Positions 63,554 to 64,000 of a stretch of 64,000 nt of DNA are shown here, piece by piece. Positions within the stretch are counted from its first letter, which is position 1. Every line of letters begins with the position of its first letter. The stretch lies in the NCBI RefSeq assembly GCF_026625805.1, contig NZ_CP113064.1, positions 2,582,657 through 2,646,656 of the forward strand, in the 5' to 3' direction. Under the pieces are notes generated by a model, which worked only from the letters and a program-made list of their open reading frames with translations, did no database searches and had not been told where the DNA came from. Made by a program: the position numbers and the translations under genes. The DNA comes from Brevundimonas sp. SL130. Lineage in GTDB: Bacteria; Pseudomonadota; Alphaproteobacteria; Caulobacterales; Caulobacteraceae.

Positions 63554-64000
63554 TATAGGATCCCGATCAGCACGTCGTACATGTCCTTGCTCGCCTGGAT
63601 CAGACGGGCGGAGGCGTTGTAGGCCTGTTGGAAGGTGGTCATGTTGACCAGTTCCTCGTCCATATTGACCCCCTCGGAGGCGTTGCGACGATTATCGGCT
63701 TCCTGGGCGATGGCCGTGGCAGTCTCGCTGGCGGTCTTCGCCGCCGAGGCCTTGCCCCCGATGTCGCCCGCGAAGTCCGCCGCATAGGCCGACAGGCTCT
63801 TGGTCCCGCCGCTGTTGCCGCCGGCGGCGGCGAAGCTGACGTTCTTGCGGCCAGCGTCCGCCAGCAGTAGTCCGCCGCGGCCGTCGTTCTTGCTCAAGGC
63901 CGAGGTTCCCGCCGCCGCCGACAGGTTCAACTGGGCCAGGGCCAGCTTTTCCGGATCACTCTGGATGTCGCTGCGGACAGAATAGGCGCCCGCCCGCGTC
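63553..64000 (-). CDS. flgK: Flagellar hook-associated protein FlgK, C-terminal part (cut by window edge)
   Basis: About 148 C-terminal residues are visible; the frame runs off the right edge. It includes AYSVRSDIQSDPEKLALAQL near the edge and the diagnostic C-terminal GVNMDEELVNMTTFQQAYNA, SARLIQASKDMYDVLIGIL (adjacent segments quoted separately). This is the D0 end of FlgK, and its placement directly before flgL is the normal order. Confidence 0.92.
   Translation of the reverse strand, partial: TRAGAYSVRSDIQSDPEKLALAQLNLSAAAGTSALSKNDGRGGLLLADAGRKNVSFAAAGGNSGGTKSLSAYAADFAGDIGGKASAAKTASETATAIAQEADNRRNASEGVNMDEELVNMTTFQQAYNASARLIQASKDMYDVLIGIL

Overview
The window is GC-rich, densely packed DNA from a free-living alphaproteobacterium. 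It is most probably a member of the Caulobacteraceae, close to Brevundimonas. This is inferred from the fixLJ-fixK oxygen-sensing locus with a FixT-like receiver, the guaB-rsmB-guaA order, a TonB-dependent receptor, flgL/flgK, and a three-subunit proton-pumping transhydrogenase. No tRNA, rRNA, CRISPR array, insertion sequence or prophage was recognised. Many genes overlap by one to four bases (TGATG or ATGA junctions), so most stretches are long operons.

Region 1 (1-7500). An M1-family metallopeptidase and a DUF6702 protein (cut by the window edge) diverge from an ABC-2 exporter-type operon of one ATPase and two DUF3526-like permeases. An AT-rich palindrome resembling a Zur box lies between them. 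A membrane ferric-reductase-like flavoprotein follows.

Region 2 (7500-31900). This is a contiguous low-oxygen locus. It encodes the haem-PAS kinase FixL, its partner FixJ, a FixK-type Crp/Fnr regulator and a single-domain receiver like FixT. Nine sites matching or resembling TTGAT-N4-ATCAA sit in the intergenic gaps. Downstream of the sites are a lipoprotein cytochrome c, a PNPOx-like protein, a three-BON-domain protein, a flavodoxin-like NAD(P)H oxidoreductase, an uncharacterised Cys/His-rich membrane protein, a sensor kinase and a hemolysin III homologue (frameshifted). A large operon follows: aldehyde dehydrogenase (frameshifted), PntAA/PntAB/PntB, two zinc alcohol dehydrogenases, NAD(P)HX repair enzyme, beta-phosphoglucomutase and a GH65 disaccharide phosphorylase. 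Then come a VIT1/CCC1 family transporter and a cation P-type ATPase. Together they read as a programme for redox balance, carbon-reserve use and ion homeostasis when oxygen falls.

Region 3 (31965-42050). Housekeeping genes: guaB, a MAPEG protein, rsmB, a nucleoside phosphorylase-fold hydrolase and guaA in one operon, with a pair of intergenic hairpin repeats between guaB and the MAPEG gene. A tandem DUF2061 protein, a TonB-dependent receptor, rlmE and a cyclophilin follow.

Region 4 (42100-54100). A surface-polysaccharide locus. Two forward GT4 genes converge on a nine-gene reverse operon: two SGNH proteins, an AlgI-like MBOAT acyltransferase, a small membrane protein, a flippase, UDP-galactopyranose mutase, a GT2, an O-antigen polymerase-like protein and a GT4. 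This suggests an O-acylated, galactofuranose-containing glycan.

Region 5 (54200-64000). A Cfa-like methyltransferase with a DUF2177 protein; scoA and scoB with a tiny membrane-protein gene between them; a Rieske-oxygenase homologue that appears to lack its Rieske cluster; an Mla-type lipid transport operon (STAS-MlaE fusion, MlaF, MlaD, auxiliary lipoprotein); a decayed uracil-DNA glycosylase fragment; and flgL with the 3' end of flgK.
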